DNA of 64,000 bases, from assembly GCA_965204685.1 (NCBI GenBank), contig OZ242004.1, positions 2,976,001 through 3,040,000 of the forward strand, given 5' to 3'. The DNA comes from Bin87 sp965204685. GTDB taxonomy: Bacteria; Chloroflexota; Dehalococcoidia; Lucifugimonadales; UBA3495. Under the pieces are notes generated by a model. That model was not told where the DNA came from. It did no database searches and saw nothing but the letters and a program-made list of their open reading frames with translations. The position numbers and the translations under genes are program-made. This document shows, piece by piece, positions 1-9,966 of the stretch. The stretch's first letter is position 1. Every line of letters starts with the position of its first letter.

Positions 1-294
1 TTCGAGGTAGGTCTGCCCGGCGGTCACGTTGCTGTCCCGGGTCAACTCGACGTCGATAAACCTCTCGTAGTGTCCGAGGTCCAGATCAGTCTCGCCACCA
101 TCCTTGGTGACGAAGACCTCGCCATGCTGGTAGGGGGACATGGTACCCGGGTCGACGTTCAGGTAAGGGTCCAGTTTGATGACGGTTACCGAGAGACCCT
201 GGCTTTTCAAGATGCGCCCGATTGAAGCGACGCAGATCCCTTTGCCGATGGAGCTGACCACTCCCCCGGTCACGAAGATGTACTTAGTGGGCAT
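1..294 (-). CDS. pyrG: CTP synthase, N-terminal part (cut by window edge)
   Basis: Makes CTP from UTP, ATP and glutamine in pyrimidine synthesis (cytosol). The 98 codons present begin MPTKYIFVTGGVVSSIGKG, the amidoligase-domain start with its P-loop (about residues 11-20). They continue through LDPYLNVDPGTMSPYQHGEV and DLDLGHYERF, both hallmarks of CTP synthase. The start is the ATG at 294, matching the usual family N-terminus. The frame runs open to base 1, so the rest of the synthetase and the glutaminase domain lie outside. Identity is certain from the conserved blocks. Confidence 0.97.
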   Translation of the reverse strand, partial: MPTKYIFVTGGVVSSIGKGICVASIGRILKSQGLSVTVIKLDPYLNVDPGTMSPYQHGEVFVTKDGGETDLDLGHYERFIDVELTRDSNVTAGQTYLE

Positions 295-661
295 ATGGAC
301 TACAGCCGGCCCCATGCCCCACGTTAATCAGGATCACTTTGCTGGCCCTGTAGGACAATCGTGGTCCTCTCGATGGAACCCTATGGTCTTGCCTGATCGG
401 GAACTCTGCCGGCGGTCGTCGCAAATCGCTGGCCGGCTTGCCAAGGTCAGTCCGTATCGGGACATCAGTAATGGGCAGGAAATGATACCTTTGGCAAGCG
501 TATCCTACACGCCGGGGTTGTGAGCGTCAAGCGGGCGTGATGAGCCGAGTTCGCCGGTTCGCCCGCCTGGAAGCCGGCTGGAGAGCCCCAATGGCCGTGG
601 ACGCGACGGTGGCGTTGTTACGGCGGTCCGTAGAGAACCCCGGAACTGACCGCCCGCGACG
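295..661. other. Intergenic stretch between sucD and pyrG, nothing recognised
   Basis: This 367-base gap separates the end of sucD from the start of pyrG, both on the minus strand. It probably holds the pyrG promoter, but I found no convincing -35/-10 pair. I saw no RNA gene or terminator with a T-run. Short open frames here have no recognisable protein content. Confidence 0.5.
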
Positions 662-1558
662 CTACGCGCGAAGGCCGATCTCGGCAAGGGCCGTTGCCAC
701 GGTATCTCCGATATCCGCCGGTGTGGGGATGATGCGCGACCCGGCCCGTTCCAGCGCCCGGATTTTCGACTCGGCGGTGGCCGACTCGCCGGTGATGATC
801 GCTCCGGCGTGGCCCATGCGTTTCCCGGAAGGGGCGGTGGCGCCTACTATCAGTGAACATACCGGCTTCGTGAACTCGGACGAACCGATGAATTCGGCGG
901 CCTGCTGCTCCATGTTGCCGCCGATTTCGCCGATGAACACCACGAGGTCAGTGTCGGGATCATCGTTATAAAGTCCGAGGATGTCGACGAAGCTGCTGCC
1001 GATTATCGGGTCGCCGCCGATACCGACGCACGATGACTGGCCGATGCCCTGCCCGGTCAGTTGGCCGACGGCTTCATAGGTCAAGGTGCCGCTGCGGGAG
1101 ACGACGCCCACGCGGCCCGGCATGTGAATATTGCCGGGCATTATGCCCACTTTGCAGCGCGCTCCCGGGTTGATCATCCCCGGGCAATTGGGGCCGATCA
1201 GGCGGACCGGGTTCGCCTGCACGTACCGGTACAGTCCGACCATGTCGTGCACCGGGATTCCCTCGGTGATGCAGGCAATCAGCGGTATCCCGGCGTCAAC
1301 CGACTCGGCAATTGCATCCGCCGCGAAGGGGGGAGGCACGAAGATCAGCGAAACGTTGGCCTGGGTGGCCGCGACGGCCTCATCTACGGAGTCAAATACC
1401 GGGATCGCGTCGTCGAACAGCTGGCCGCCCCTGCCGGGCGTCACGCCGGCGACGAGCTCCGTGCCGTATTCCCGGCAGGCTCGGGCGTGGAAACTGCCCT
1501 CGCGACCCGTGATGCCCTGCACCAACACCCGAGACTGTTCGTTGAGCAGAATTCCCAT
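662..1558 (-). CDS. sucD: Succinate-CoA ligase (ADP-forming), alpha subunit
   Basis: TCA-cycle enzyme converting succinyl-CoA to succinate with nucleotide phosphorylation. The 298-residue protein has the usual length. It shows the N-terminal CoA-binding Rossmann domain (VLVQGITGREG, residues 11-21), the ligase domain with GPNCPGMINPG, and the active-site phosphohistidine in KRMGHAGAIITG (His about 250). I chose the start MGILLNEQSR at 1558; an upstream in-frame Met adds eight residues not typical of the family. It follows sucC by four bases, so the two subunits are one operon. Confidence 0.97.
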   Translation of the reverse strand: MGILLNEQSRVLVQGITGREGSFHARACREYGTELVAGVTPGRGGQLFDDAIPVFDSVDEAVAATQANVSLIFVPPPFAADAIAESVDAGIPLIACITEGIPVHDMVGLYRYVQANPVRLIGPNCPGMINPGARCKVGIMPGNIHMPGRVGVVSRSGTLTYEAVGQLTGQGIGQSSCVGIGGDPIIGSSFVDILGLYNDDPDTDLVVFIGEIGGNMEQQAAEFIGSSEFTKPVCSLIVGATAPSGKRMGHAGAIITGESATAESKIRALERAGSRIIPTPADIGDTVATALAEIGLRA

Positions 1559-1562
1559 GAGC

Positions 1563-2726
<1,164 letters not shown>

Positions 2727-2736
2727 GGCGCGAATC

Positions 2737-2765
2737 ATTGTGCCGCAAGTATTGGCGGGCGTCAA
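2737..2765 (-). promoter_or_regulatory. Candidate sigma70 promoter of sucCD
   Basis: On the minus strand TTGACG (2765-2760) is followed after 17 bases by CACAAT (2742-2737). Predicted transcription would begin only a few bases before the sucC ATG at 2726. Match is 5/6 and 4/6. No ribosome-binding site fits between, which would make this mRNA leaderless or nearly so. Confidence 0.5.
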
Positions 2766-2962
2766 CGCGCCGCGGGCGGCGAACCTCACGAGGACGGTCA
2801 GCGTCTCCGGCCACGAATGGGCGTCCCGGACGGTTATGGTATGGTATTAGTGGCATGGTATTCGGAATCCATTGCAGTCCGCCAACTCGGCGAAAGCGGG
2901 CGGCGTGGGACCCGATTGCCGACCTTCTATGAAGCCTACACAACGGTTGAGGTGTTTCACCA

Positions 2963-3757
2963 ATGGTTGCTCACACGGAGCGTATGGTGTCCGTTCGGAG
3001 CGGGATGTTCAACATTCAGGTCGCGGAAGGCGGTTCCGGCGACGCGCTGATTTACCTGCACGGAGCCGGGGGGTACGTCGGATGGCCAGACTTCCTGAAT
3101 CGGCTGGCGGAGGACTACCACGTCTACGCGCCGGCACATCCCGGCGTCGCCAAGTCCACGGGCCTCAATCACCTGGACGACCTCTGGGACCTGGTGCAGT
3201 TTTTCGAAGAGTTCCTCGACGCTCTTGGGATCGAACGCTGCCACTTGATCGGCCATTCATATGGAGGCTTCTGCGCCGCTGAGCTGGCGGCCCATCGTCC
3301 CGACCGCATTTCCCGGCTGGTGCTGGTGAACTCGCTGGGATTGTGGCTGGAGGACAAGCCGGTGGCGGACTTTTTCATCCTGACCCCGGACGAACGGCGC
3401 GAGATGCTGTGGCACAACTCGGAAGGCGAACTAGCCTACTCGTACGTCGCGCAACCCACGGAACCAGAGGCCCGGTTGGAGCACACACTGGACCGCATCC
3501 AGACCCTGCAATCGGTCGCCAAATTCACCTGGCCGATCCCGGAACGGGGCCTGACCAAACGGGCCCATCGAATCGTAATGCCTACGCTGATCGTCTGGGG
3601 CGATTCCGACCAGGTGATACCCCCGGAATACGGTGAGGCGTTCCGCGACCTGTTGCCCAACGCTACGTTGACCGTCATTCCGCAGTGCGGTCACATACCG
3701 CAAGTGGAACGCCCGGAGGCGTTCTTCGACACCGTCCTGGGTTTCCTCCACGACTGA
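2963..3757 (+). CDS. Alpha/beta hydrolase
   Basis: Serine hydrolase of the alpha/beta-fold superfamily, 264 residues. The oxyanion region HGAGG lies near residue 33, the nucleophile elbow GHSYGG near residue 96, the acid in WGDSDQVIPP, and the catalytic His in CGHIPQVERP near the C-terminus. This full triad with a cap region between resembles meta-cleavage-product hydrolases and haloperoxidase-like esterases, but substrate cannot be read from sequence. It is divergent from sucCD and 56 bases upstream of ferritin. A GAGGTG lies nine bases before the ATG. Confidence 0.85.
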   Translation: MVAHTERMVSVRSGMFNIQVAEGGSGDALIYLHGAGGYVGWPDFLNRLAEDYHVYAPAHPGVAKSTGLNHLDDLWDLVQFFEEFLDALGIERCHLIGHSYGGFCAAELAAHRPDRISRLVLVNSLGLWLEDKPVADFFILTPDERREMLWHNSEGELAYSYVAQPTEPEARLEHTLDRIQTLQSVAKFTWPIPERGLTKRAHRIVMPTLIVWGDSDQVIPPEYGEAFRDLLPNATLTVIPQCGHIPQVERPEAFFDTVLGFLHD

Positions 3758-3813
3758 CCGCCGGGCATCAGCCGGGTCAACGCCGTTCACCGGATAAACG
3801 TACGGAGATCAAC

Positions 3814-4323
3814 ATGGCCGTCAGCACCGCCTTGCAGGAGGCGTTCAACCACCACATCAACGCCGAGTTTTACTCGTCGTACCTCTACCTGTCTATGTCC
3901 ACCTACTGCGATTCCATCGACCTGCCCGGTTTCGCCCACTGGATGCGCATCCAGAGCCAGGAAGAATACGATCACGCCATGCGCCTCCTGACCTACCTGG
4001 AGGACCGGGACGGGCGGGTCACCCTGCTGCCCATCGAGCAGCCGCCCATCGAGTTCAATTCCGTGGAAGACGTGATGCGCCAAACCCTGGAACACGAGCA
4101 GCACGTTTCGCAGTTGATCAATCAACTGTACGCGGTTGCCGCCGATTCTGCCGATTTCGCCAGCCAGGTCATGCTGCAGTGGTTCGTGAACGAGCAGGTT
4201 GAGGAAGAGAAAACGGCCCGCGACGTGATTGCCTCCCTGGACAAGGTGGCCGGCCGCAGCGACGCCCTGCTGCTGCTGGACCGCGAGATGGGAGCACGCA
4301 CCCTGGCGCCTGCTGCCGCCTGA
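3814..4323 (+). CDS. ftnA: Ferritin (non-heme iron storage)
   Basis: Iron-storage protein that oxidises Fe(II) and stores it as ferric mineral inside a 24-mer shell. The 169-residue protein starts MAVSTALQEAFNHHINAEFYSSYLYLSM in family register. Ferroxidase residues are visible: Glu in NAEFYSSY, Glu and His in QEEYDHAMR, Glu in LEHEQHVS, and Gln/Glu in NEQVEEEK. The start has a GGAG a few bases upstream. It is followed 19 bases later by a DinB gene on the same strand. Its position near the suf operon fits iron handling. Confidence 0.93.
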   Translation: MAVSTALQEAFNHHINAEFYSSYLYLSMSTYCDSIDLPGFAHWMRIQSQEEYDHAMRLLTYLEDRDGRVTLLPIEQPPIEFNSVEDVMRQTLEHEQHVSQLINQLYAVAADSADFASQVMLQWFVNEQVEEEKTARDVIASLDKVAGRSDALLLLDREMGARTLAPAAA

Positions 4324-4342
4324 TAGACCGGGAGGTCACCGA

Positions 4343-4843
4343 ATGACTCTTAACGAATTCATCGTTGACGCGCTCGACAAGGAAAACGGCTTTCTGTTGG
4401 AGGCCCTGGACGGTTTGGGCCCGGAGGAACTTGCCTGGCAACCGGCGGCCGACGCCAATTCCATCGGTTGGATACTCTGGCACATGGTCCGGGTCGAGGA
4501 TATGTGGATCCAGTTCTTCGCCCAGTTCCAGACGGAATTATGGGAAACCGAAGGCTGGCACGAGAAATTCGGCCTGCCCACCCGGGACAACGGCTTCGGT
4601 CATACCGCCGAGCAGGTGAACAACTTCCCTGCGTTGGATCTGAGCGAATTTCTCCGCTATCGCGCGGCGGTGCGGCAAGCCACGCTGGCCTATCTGGACA
4701 TGCTGACCCCGGAAGACATGGAACGGGTCCCCCGGGAGCGGCGACCGGAGATGTCGCTGGGCGCGATGTTCCGCCAGATCATCGGCGAGATGTACCAGCA
4801 CGTCGGGCACATTGCCTATCTCAGGGGCCTACAGGGTAAATGA
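4343..4843 (+). CDS. DinB-fold protein
   Basis: Four-helix DinB/YfiT-type protein of 166 residues. Metal-binding histidines are in IGWILWHMVRVED (first His, residues 45-57) and MYQHVGHIAYLRG (two His near the C-terminus), the classic DinB triad. Family members are metal-dependent transferases, often acting with low-molecular-weight thiols; the substrate is unknown here. Start at ATG 4343 with GGAGG ten bases upstream. Its stop overlaps the next gene's start as ATGA, so the lipoprotein is translationally coupled. One of three DinB-fold genes in the window. Confidence 0.85.
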   Translation: MTLNEFIVDALDKENGFLLEALDGLGPEELAWQPAADANSIGWILWHMVRVEDMWIQFFAQFQTELWETEGWHEKFGLPTRDNGFGHTAEQVNNFPALDLSEFLRYRAAVRQATLAYLDMLTPEDMERVPRERRPEMSLGAMFRQIIGEMYQHVGHIAYLRGLQGK

Positions 4844-5781
4844 TGCCGGCCGGCTGTCGCCACGTTGTAGTGGCTGGCGCTGTCGTCTCGATCCTGCTGA
4901 TGATCGGATCGGCCTTGGCCGGCTGCACGGCGCGATCGCCGACAACCAGCGTCGATGAGACGGTTACGAACCTTGGGGCTATCGACCCTACGGCCATCGA
5001 TCCTAGGGCTATCGAACCTGCGCCCATCAACGGAACGACTCCCGTGTCATCCCGGGTTCAGGAGATCACCGTGGGTCCGGCCCGCAGGGAATGCTATGGG
5101 CCGTTTCGCCGCATGTGCCTGGTCGTTGGCGGCGAGTTCTTCTACGAAGAGATAGATGGGTTCACCCACGAGCCGGGGTACGAATACCGTCTGCGCATCG
5201 AACGATACGATGCGTTCCCCGGCCAAAAGGAGCCGCCCCAGGACGCGGGCAGGTACGGTTATCGCCTGCTGGAAGTGCTTTCAAAAACTCGCGCCGCCGG
5301 CTCGGTTCAGGAGGCAACGGTTGCGCCAACTCGGGTGCAATGCCCGAAGTCCGACGAGCAATGCCTGTTGGTGGATGGCCGTCCGGTCCGTAATTCTATC
5401 GACGGTTTCACCTTCCAGCCCGGATTCGATTACCGGATCCGATTTGAGAGTTACGCCTCTGGCACTCGGCGATTACTGGATATAGTTGAACAGGCTCCCG
5501 CGCAGAGCGACGTCGAAGAAATCATGGTCGGCCCATGGCGGGTGGGTTGCTATGAGGACGCCCCCATTGCGGCCGCGTGTATCGTGGTGAATGGCGAACC
5601 GTACTACGGTGTGATTGAGGAGTTTCCGCGAGGGCACGGCTTCGAATACCGCCTGCGCGTGGAGAAGTATGACCTGTTCCCGGAAACAGCCGAACCGCCG
5701 CCCGTGTTGCCCAAATACGGCTACCGGCTGGTGTCCGTGCTTTCGGAGATGCCGGCCTCCAGCCCGCCGTCAAGCAACTAA
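4840..5781 (+). CDS. Lipoprotein with three DUF4377-like repeats
   Basis: Predicted secreted lipoprotein of 313 residues. The N-terminus has a hydrophobic stretch ending in the lipobox LAGC (Cys29). Three tandem domains follow, at about residues 72-147, 154-216 and 222-302. Each has the pattern V-P-R-CY...CLVV..G..(Y)..I.(G)F...(G)(Y/F)EYRLR.E.Y, with a conserved Cys pair. This resembles DUF4377, whose function is not known. A low-complexity linker with repeated AIDP lies at 47-60. It starts inside the DinB stop (ATGA) and its end overlaps the convergent sufU-like gene by four bases. Confidence 0.75.
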   Translation: MMPAGCRHVVVAGAVVSILLMIGSALAGCTARSPTTSVDETVTNLGAIDPTAIDPRAIEPAPINGTTPVSSRVQEITVGPARRECYGPFRRMCLVVGGEFFYEEIDGFTHEPGYEYRLRIERYDAFPGQKEPPQDAGRYGYRLLEVLSKTRAAGSVQEATVAPTRVQCPKSDEQCLLVDGRPVRNSIDGFTFQPGFDYRIRFESYASGTRRLLDIVEQAPAQSDVEEIMVGPWRVGCYEDAPIAAACIVVNGEPYYGVIEEFPRGHGFEYRLRVEKYDLFPETAEPPPVLPKYGYRLVSVLSEMPASSPPSSN

Positions 5782-6260
5782 CCGCCAGCCGCGCCCCTTC
5801 GACCCAGCCGGCGCAAGCCTTCTTCCAGCGCCACCCAGGGCAGCAGCGCGCACTTGATACGCACCGGGTATTGCCGCACTACTTCCAGAGCTTCCAATTC
5901 GCCGAGCTCGGACAGAGCCACGGGCGGCAGCGGCTTACCCTGCATCAAGTCCCGGAACAGTTGGGAGAGGTCGGCGGCCTGCTCCACGGTGCGGCCGTGC
6001 ACGCTGTCGGCCAATAGCGATGCCGACGCCTGGATGATGCTGCAACCCTCGGCGAGGGCGCTGACGTCCTGGATCGAGGCCGAGTTTCCGTCCGCGTGGC
6101 TGAGGCGCAGTTGCAGCGTGGCCCGGTCGCCGCAGAAGGGATTGAACTCCTCGGCTTCGACGTCGGCGTTGGGCAAGGGGATGCGATGCCGCGGGCGGCG
6201 GTAGTGGTCCATGATGACGTCGCCGTAAAGCGCGTCGGGATTGTCGGGCAGAGAAGCCAT
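5778..6260 (-). CDS. SufU-like Fe-S scaffold/sulfur-transfer protein, divergent copy
   Basis: Second SufU/IscU-family protein of the suf operon, 160 residues. It keeps three cysteine positions: FNPFCGD, EGCSIIQASASLL and RIKCALLPW. These correspond to the zinc/cluster ligands of SufU, and the Asp after the first Cys is also kept. SufU accepts persulfide sulfur from SufS. This copy is more diverged than its neighbour: it has DHYRRPRHR at the start and Gly-rich C-terminus. It is the last gene of the suf operon, 22 bases after the canonical sufU. It may have a specialised role or be a backup. Confidence 0.9.
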   Translation of the reverse strand: MASLPDNPDALYGDVIMDHYRRPRHRIPLPNADVEAEEFNPFCGDRATLQLRLSHADGNSASIQDVSALAEGCSIIQASASLLADSVHGRTVEQAADLSQLFRDLMQGKPLPPVALSELGELEALEVVRQYPVRIKCALLPWVALEEGLRRLGRRGAAGG

Positions 6261-6282
6261 CGGGGCGAGCCCAGGGGACCGG

Positions 6283-6732
6283 CTACTCAGTGGTGGCGAC
6301 GCCCTCGCCGTCCATTGCCGCTTTCAGGGTGTGCCAGGCCAGGATGGCGCACTTGATGCGGGTGGGATAAGCGATCACGCCGGCGAGCATTTCCAGGTCG
6401 CCCAGCAGATCGTAGTCCAGCTGGGCGTCAGGCTCCGTGAGCATGCGATGAAACTCGTCGAACATGGACATGGCCTCGGAAGTCGATGCGCCTTTCACCG
6501 CCTGGGTTAAAAGGGACGCCGAAGCGCGACTGATGGCACAGCCGTGCCCCTGGAAACCCACGTCGCCAACGGTCTCCTCGTCCACGCGGAGTTGCAACGA
6601 TATTTCGTCGCCGCACAGCGGATTGAAGCCGTCCGCGTGGTGAGTGGCGTCCTCGAGGGTGCGGAAATTGCGGGGTCGCCGGTTGTGTTCGAGAAGAATT
6701 TCCTGGTAGAGATCGCTCAGGTCCGATGCCAT
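6283..6732 (-). CDS. sufU: SufU, sulfur-transfer protein for Fe-S assembly
   Basis: SufU accepts the sulfane sulfur made by SufS and passes it to the SufBCD scaffold. The 149-residue protein begins MASDLSDLYQEILLEHNRRPRN, the family signature. It carries FNPLCGDEISLQL, GHGCAISRASASLL and RIKCAILAWHTL, giving the three Cys plus Asp zinc site. Its ATG shares one base with the sufS stop (TGATG), indicating translational coupling. Confidence 0.95.
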   Translation of the reverse strand: MASDLSDLYQEILLEHNRRPRNFRTLEDATHHADGFNPLCGDEISLQLRVDEETVGDVGFQGHGCAISRASASLLTQAVKGASTSEAMSMFDEFHRMLTEPDAQLDYDLLGDLEMLAGVIAYPTRIKCAILAWHTLKAAMDGEGVATTE

Positions 6733-7970
6733 CAGCCGAAAACCTCAATCACCCGATCAATGCCCTTGACCAGGGCGTCGATTTCCTCGGTAGTGTTGTA
6801 AAAGGACAGGGATGCCCGCACCGTCGCCGGAATTTCGTAGCGAGCCATCACCGGCTGGGCGCAGTGGTGGCCGGTACGCACCGCGATGCCCTCGGCGTCC
6901 AGAATGGTGCCGATGTCGTGGGCGTGGGCGGCTTCCATGTAGAACGACAGGATGCCGCCGCGGTTCTCGGCGGTGCCGATAAGTCTCACTCCTTCGATTT
7001 CGGAGAGACGCTCGGCGCCGTAGCGCATCAACGCCTGCTCGTAGGCGGCGATGCGATCCATGCCGATGGTTTCGAGGTACTCCACGGCCGCGCCGAGCCC
7101 AATGGCGCCGGCGATGTCCGGGGTGCCGGCCTCGAATTTGTGCGGAATCACGTTGTAGATGGTTTCCTCGTAGGTCACGGAACGGATCATCTCTCCGCCG
7201 GACTGGTAGGGCGGCATCTCGTTGAGCAGGTCCGTGCGACCCCACAGCACCCCGATGCCGGTCGGCCCGTACATCTTGTGGCCGGAGAAAGTGAGGAAAT
7301 CGGCGCCGAGTGCCTGCACGTCGACGGGCATGTGCGGGATCGATTGCGCGGCGTCGACCATGACCGGAATGCCCCGGGCGTGGGCCAATTCGATGATGGC
7401 CGACACCGGGTTAATTGTGCCCAGCGCGTTGGATTGATGCACCACGGATACCAGGCGAGTCCGGTCATTCAGCATGTTCTCGTACTCGTCCATCAACAAC
7501 TCGCCCTGGTCCGTGAAGGGAATAACCCGCAGGCGAATGCCAATTTCCTTGCCCAAAATCTGCCAGGGCACGATATTGGAGTGGTGCTCCATGCCGGTGA
7601 TGATGACCTCATCCCCGGCCTTGAAGAACTTGCGCCCGTAGCTGCTGGCGACCAGGTTCAGCCCCTCGGTCGTGCCCCGCACGTAGATTATCTCGTCGGC
7701 ATTCGGCGCGTTGATGAACCGGCGGATAGCCTCACGACCGGCTTCGTAGTCATCGGTGGCCCGCTGGCTCAGGGTATGCACGCCGCGGTGCACGTTGGAA
7801 TTGTTGTGCAGGTAGTAATTGCTGATGGCGTCGATGACTGCCCGGGGCTTTTGCGTGGTGGCCGCGTTGTCCAGGTACACCAGGGGCTTGCCGTTGACCA
7901 GCTGGTCAAGGACCGGGAAGTCCTTGCGGATCAGCGCAATGTCATGATCGGTTAGCGCGGCGGCGGTCAC
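6732..7970 (-). CDS. sufS: Cysteine desulfurase SufS
   Basis: PLP-dependent group II cysteine desulfurase that strips sulfur from cysteine for Fe-S assembly. The 412-residue protein shows YLDNAATTQKP near the start, PLP-pocket residues in MEHHSNIVPW, the Schiff-base Lys in SGHKMYGPTG (Lys232), and the catalytic Cys in RTGHHCAQPVM (Cys370). The start is GTG at 7970, overlapping the sufD stop as GTGA. No better in-frame ATG exists nearby. Length matches the family. Confidence 0.96.
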   Translation of the reverse strand: MTAAALTDHDIALIRKDFPVLDQLVNGKPLVYLDNAATTQKPRAVIDAISNYYLHNNSNVHRGVHTLSQRATDDYEAGREAIRRFINAPNADEIIYVRGTTEGLNLVASSYGRKFFKAGDEVIITGMEHHSNIVPWQILGKEIGIRLRVIPFTDQGELLMDEYENMLNDRTRLVSVVHQSNALGTINPVSAIIELAHARGIPVMVDAAQSIPHMPVDVQALGADFLTFSGHKMYGPTGIGVLWGRTDLLNEMPPYQSGGEMIRSVTYEETIYNVIPHKFEAGTPDIAGAIGLGAAVEYLETIGMDRIAAYEQALMRYGAERLSEIEGVRLIGTAENRGGILSFYMEAAHAHDIGTILDAEGIAVRTGHHCAQPVMARYEIPATVRASLSFYNTTEEIDALVKGIDRVIEVFG

Positions 7971-9328
7971 GAGCGGCCTCCGATGGGCAGGGCGATGTTT
8001 GCGGAAGGGATGGCGTTACGGAACCGTTCGTCGAGATATTCCCGCAACGGTTCCAGCGGCACCGTGTCGATGATTTCGCTGGCGAAGGCATGGATCAGGA
8101 TCCGGCTGGCGGTGGGAAGATCGAGGCCCCGGCTGCGCATGTAGAACACCGTGTCGGCGTCGATGTGGCCCGCGGTCGCGCCGTGTCCGCATTTTACGTC
8201 GTCGGCGTAGATGAGCAGGCTGGGCTTGCTGTCCACCTCGGCTTCCTCGGACAGGAGCAGGTTCTTGTCGGTTTGTTGGGCGTCGGTCTTTTGCGCGTCC
8301 TTGCGCACGGTGACGTTACCGCCGAACACGGCCCGGGAGCGTCCGTCCAGGATGCCCTTGTAGAAGAGCCGGCTGGTTCCGCAGGGCTCCGCGTGGTCGA
8401 TGTTGATGTAGTTGTCGATGTGCTGGCTGCCGGTGGTGAGGTACAGGCCGTTGAGGGTGCACTCGGCGCCGGTTCCGGCGAGGGTGACGCCGAAATCGTT
8501 GCGGCCCAGCGCAGCTCCGTGGGCGATGGCCACCGAGGAGAACGCGGAGTCCTTTTGCTGCAGCACCCGGCTCACCCCGACGTGGTAGGCCTCCTGACCC
8601 TCGAGCAGCAGACGATAGTGCTCGACACTCGCTCCCTCGCCTACAGAGGCTTCCATGACGGTGTTGGTCAAGTAGCGCACGTCAGGACCGACGAATGTTT
8701 CGATGACGGTGGCACGGGAATTGGGAGCGGCGGATATTACGAGGCGCGGGTGGGTGGCTCGGGGCTGCTCGCGGCCGGTGGTAAGGTACACAATGTTGAT
8801 GACGCCGGCGTCGGCTCCCGCCGGCACCGATATTCCAACGCCGTCACCGATGAACGCGGTGTTGAGCGCCGTGAACCCGTCATCTTCGGGAGAGGCCAGT
8901 TGGCCCAGGACGTTTGCGCCCAGTTTCGGTTCGGATTTAACCGCGTCGGCAAGGCCCGCCGCGGTCCCGTCGCCGGAGCCGTTTCCGTCTGACAAGCCCG
9001 GAGCGAAGGCTCCGTCCACCACCACCAAAGTGCGCCAGTCGGGTTGCCACGGCGCAACGGCCCGAATTTCCGCTTCGGTCAGCCCGGTATCTACACGCGA
9101 GGAGAGGTCGGGATACGCGAAACTTTCCCGGGCGATGGGGCCGGCGTTGGTGTACTTCCAGGGCTCGTTGCCGCGCCTGGCGGTGGGCAATCCGAGGCGG
9201 TTGAACGCTTCCCAACCGCGCTGCCGCAGTTCCTGGATAGCCGGGGAGTTGCCGGTCGGCTGCTCGGCATACGCGGCGGCGTAGTGGGGGTAGGTTTCGG
9301 CGACGGACGCGGGTGCAGTGGTAGTCAT
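7967..9328 (-). CDS. sufD: SufD, Fe-S cluster assembly scaffold subunit
   Basis: Partner of SufB and SufC in the SufBC2D scaffold complex. The 453-residue protein has the SufD N-terminal helical part (RRGNEPWKYTNAGPI) and the beta-helix core. The C-terminal signature ADDVKCGHGATAGHIDADTVFYMRSRG contains the conserved Cys/His used at the SufB-SufD interface. A Gly/Ser/Asp-rich insert sits near residues 110-125. It overlaps sufS by four bases. It is separated from sufC by two genes that do not belong to the pathway, which is unusual because sufCD or sufBCD are normally contiguous. Confidence 0.95.
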   Translation of the reverse strand: MTTTAPASVAETYPHYAAAYAEQPTGNSPAIQELRQRGWEAFNRLGLPTARRGNEPWKYTNAGPIARESFAYPDLSSRVDTGLTEAEIRAVAPWQPDWRTLVVVDGAFAPGLSDGNGSGDGTAAGLADAVKSEPKLGANVLGQLASPEDDGFTALNTAFIGDGVGISVPAGADAGVINIVYLTTGREQPRATHPRLVISAAPNSRATVIETFVGPDVRYLTNTVMEASVGEGASVEHYRLLLEGQEAYHVGVSRVLQQKDSAFSSVAIAHGAALGRNDFGVTLAGTGAECTLNGLYLTTGSQHIDNYINIDHAEPCGTSRLFYKGILDGRSRAVFGGNVTVRKDAQKTDAQQTDKNLLLSEEAEVDSKPSLLIYADDVKCGHGATAGHIDADTVFYMRSRGLDLPTASRILIHAFASEIIDTVPLEPLREYLDERFRNAIPSANIALPIGGRS

Positions 9329-9360
9329 GGTTTCTCTGATGTGTGAGGCGCGATGCGTCT

Positions 9361-9942
9361 TTATCGGTTGTGAAACTGCTGAAAGCCGTCGGGCGGGCAG
9401 GGCTGACGCAGCCAGACTTGCATTTGCGCCACAAACTGCTCGACCCGCTTCAGGTCGTTTCTTACGATGAACTCGTTAGCCCTGCTTTCGTAGAATCTCT
9501 CCAGCAGGTCCGTAGCAACGTAGAATCCGTTAGCTAAAAACTCGCTCCAGTCCCAACCCAGCGCGTCCAGTCGGTCATTCAGCGCTTGCCGGCTGCGTTG
9601 CTCGCCAAGTTCAGCGTAGTCGGATTTCCAATTGTCAACGGCTCTGATAACCTCCGGGTCTGTTACCGACAGTGAATTGACTAACGCCCGCAAATCTTTA
9701 GGACGCCCGCATTCCACGCCGTACTCTTTCCAGTTTTCGGCAACGGCTTTCGTGATGTCCTCGGCGGCGCCCCAACCATAGACGCAGGCTTGCAACAATT
9801 CGCCTTTGCTCACGCAGTCGTGGGCTTTCCGCAACAGGATGGGGCTGGTAGTCGCATACTCCCGGCATTGTGGCGAGAGACGAGCAAGGTCGTCAGTGGT
9901 CAACCCCTTGGGGACGTCGACATAGGTAGCAGTTTGTATCAT
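9361..9942 (-). CDS. PaREP1/HEPN-like helical protein inserted in suf operon
   Basis: Uncharacterised 193-residue helical protein. The segment LLRKAHDCVSKGELLQACVY and the following WGAAEDITKAVAENW (about residues 36-72) resembles the PaREP1/HEPN-type helical bundle. No convincing R-x4-6-H ribonuclease motif is seen. It lies between the 72-residue gene (24 bases upstream) and sufD (32 bases downstream), on the operon strand. It has no known link to Fe-S assembly. The sequence is visibly AT-richer than the suf genes, suggesting later insertion. It could be an RNase-like stress protein or an adaptor. Function unknown. Confidence 0.6.
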   Translation of the reverse strand: MIQTATYVDVPKGLTTDDLARLSPQCREYATTSPILLRKAHDCVSKGELLQACVYGWGAAEDITKAVAENWKEYGVECGRPKDLRALVNSLSVTDPEVIRAVDNWKSDYAELGEQRSRQALNDRLDALGWDWSEFLANGFYVATDLLERFYESRANEFIVRNDLKRVEQFVAQMQVWLRQPCPPDGFQQFHNR

Positions 9943-9966
9943 CGTCTAGCAGAATTGTAATGGGAT

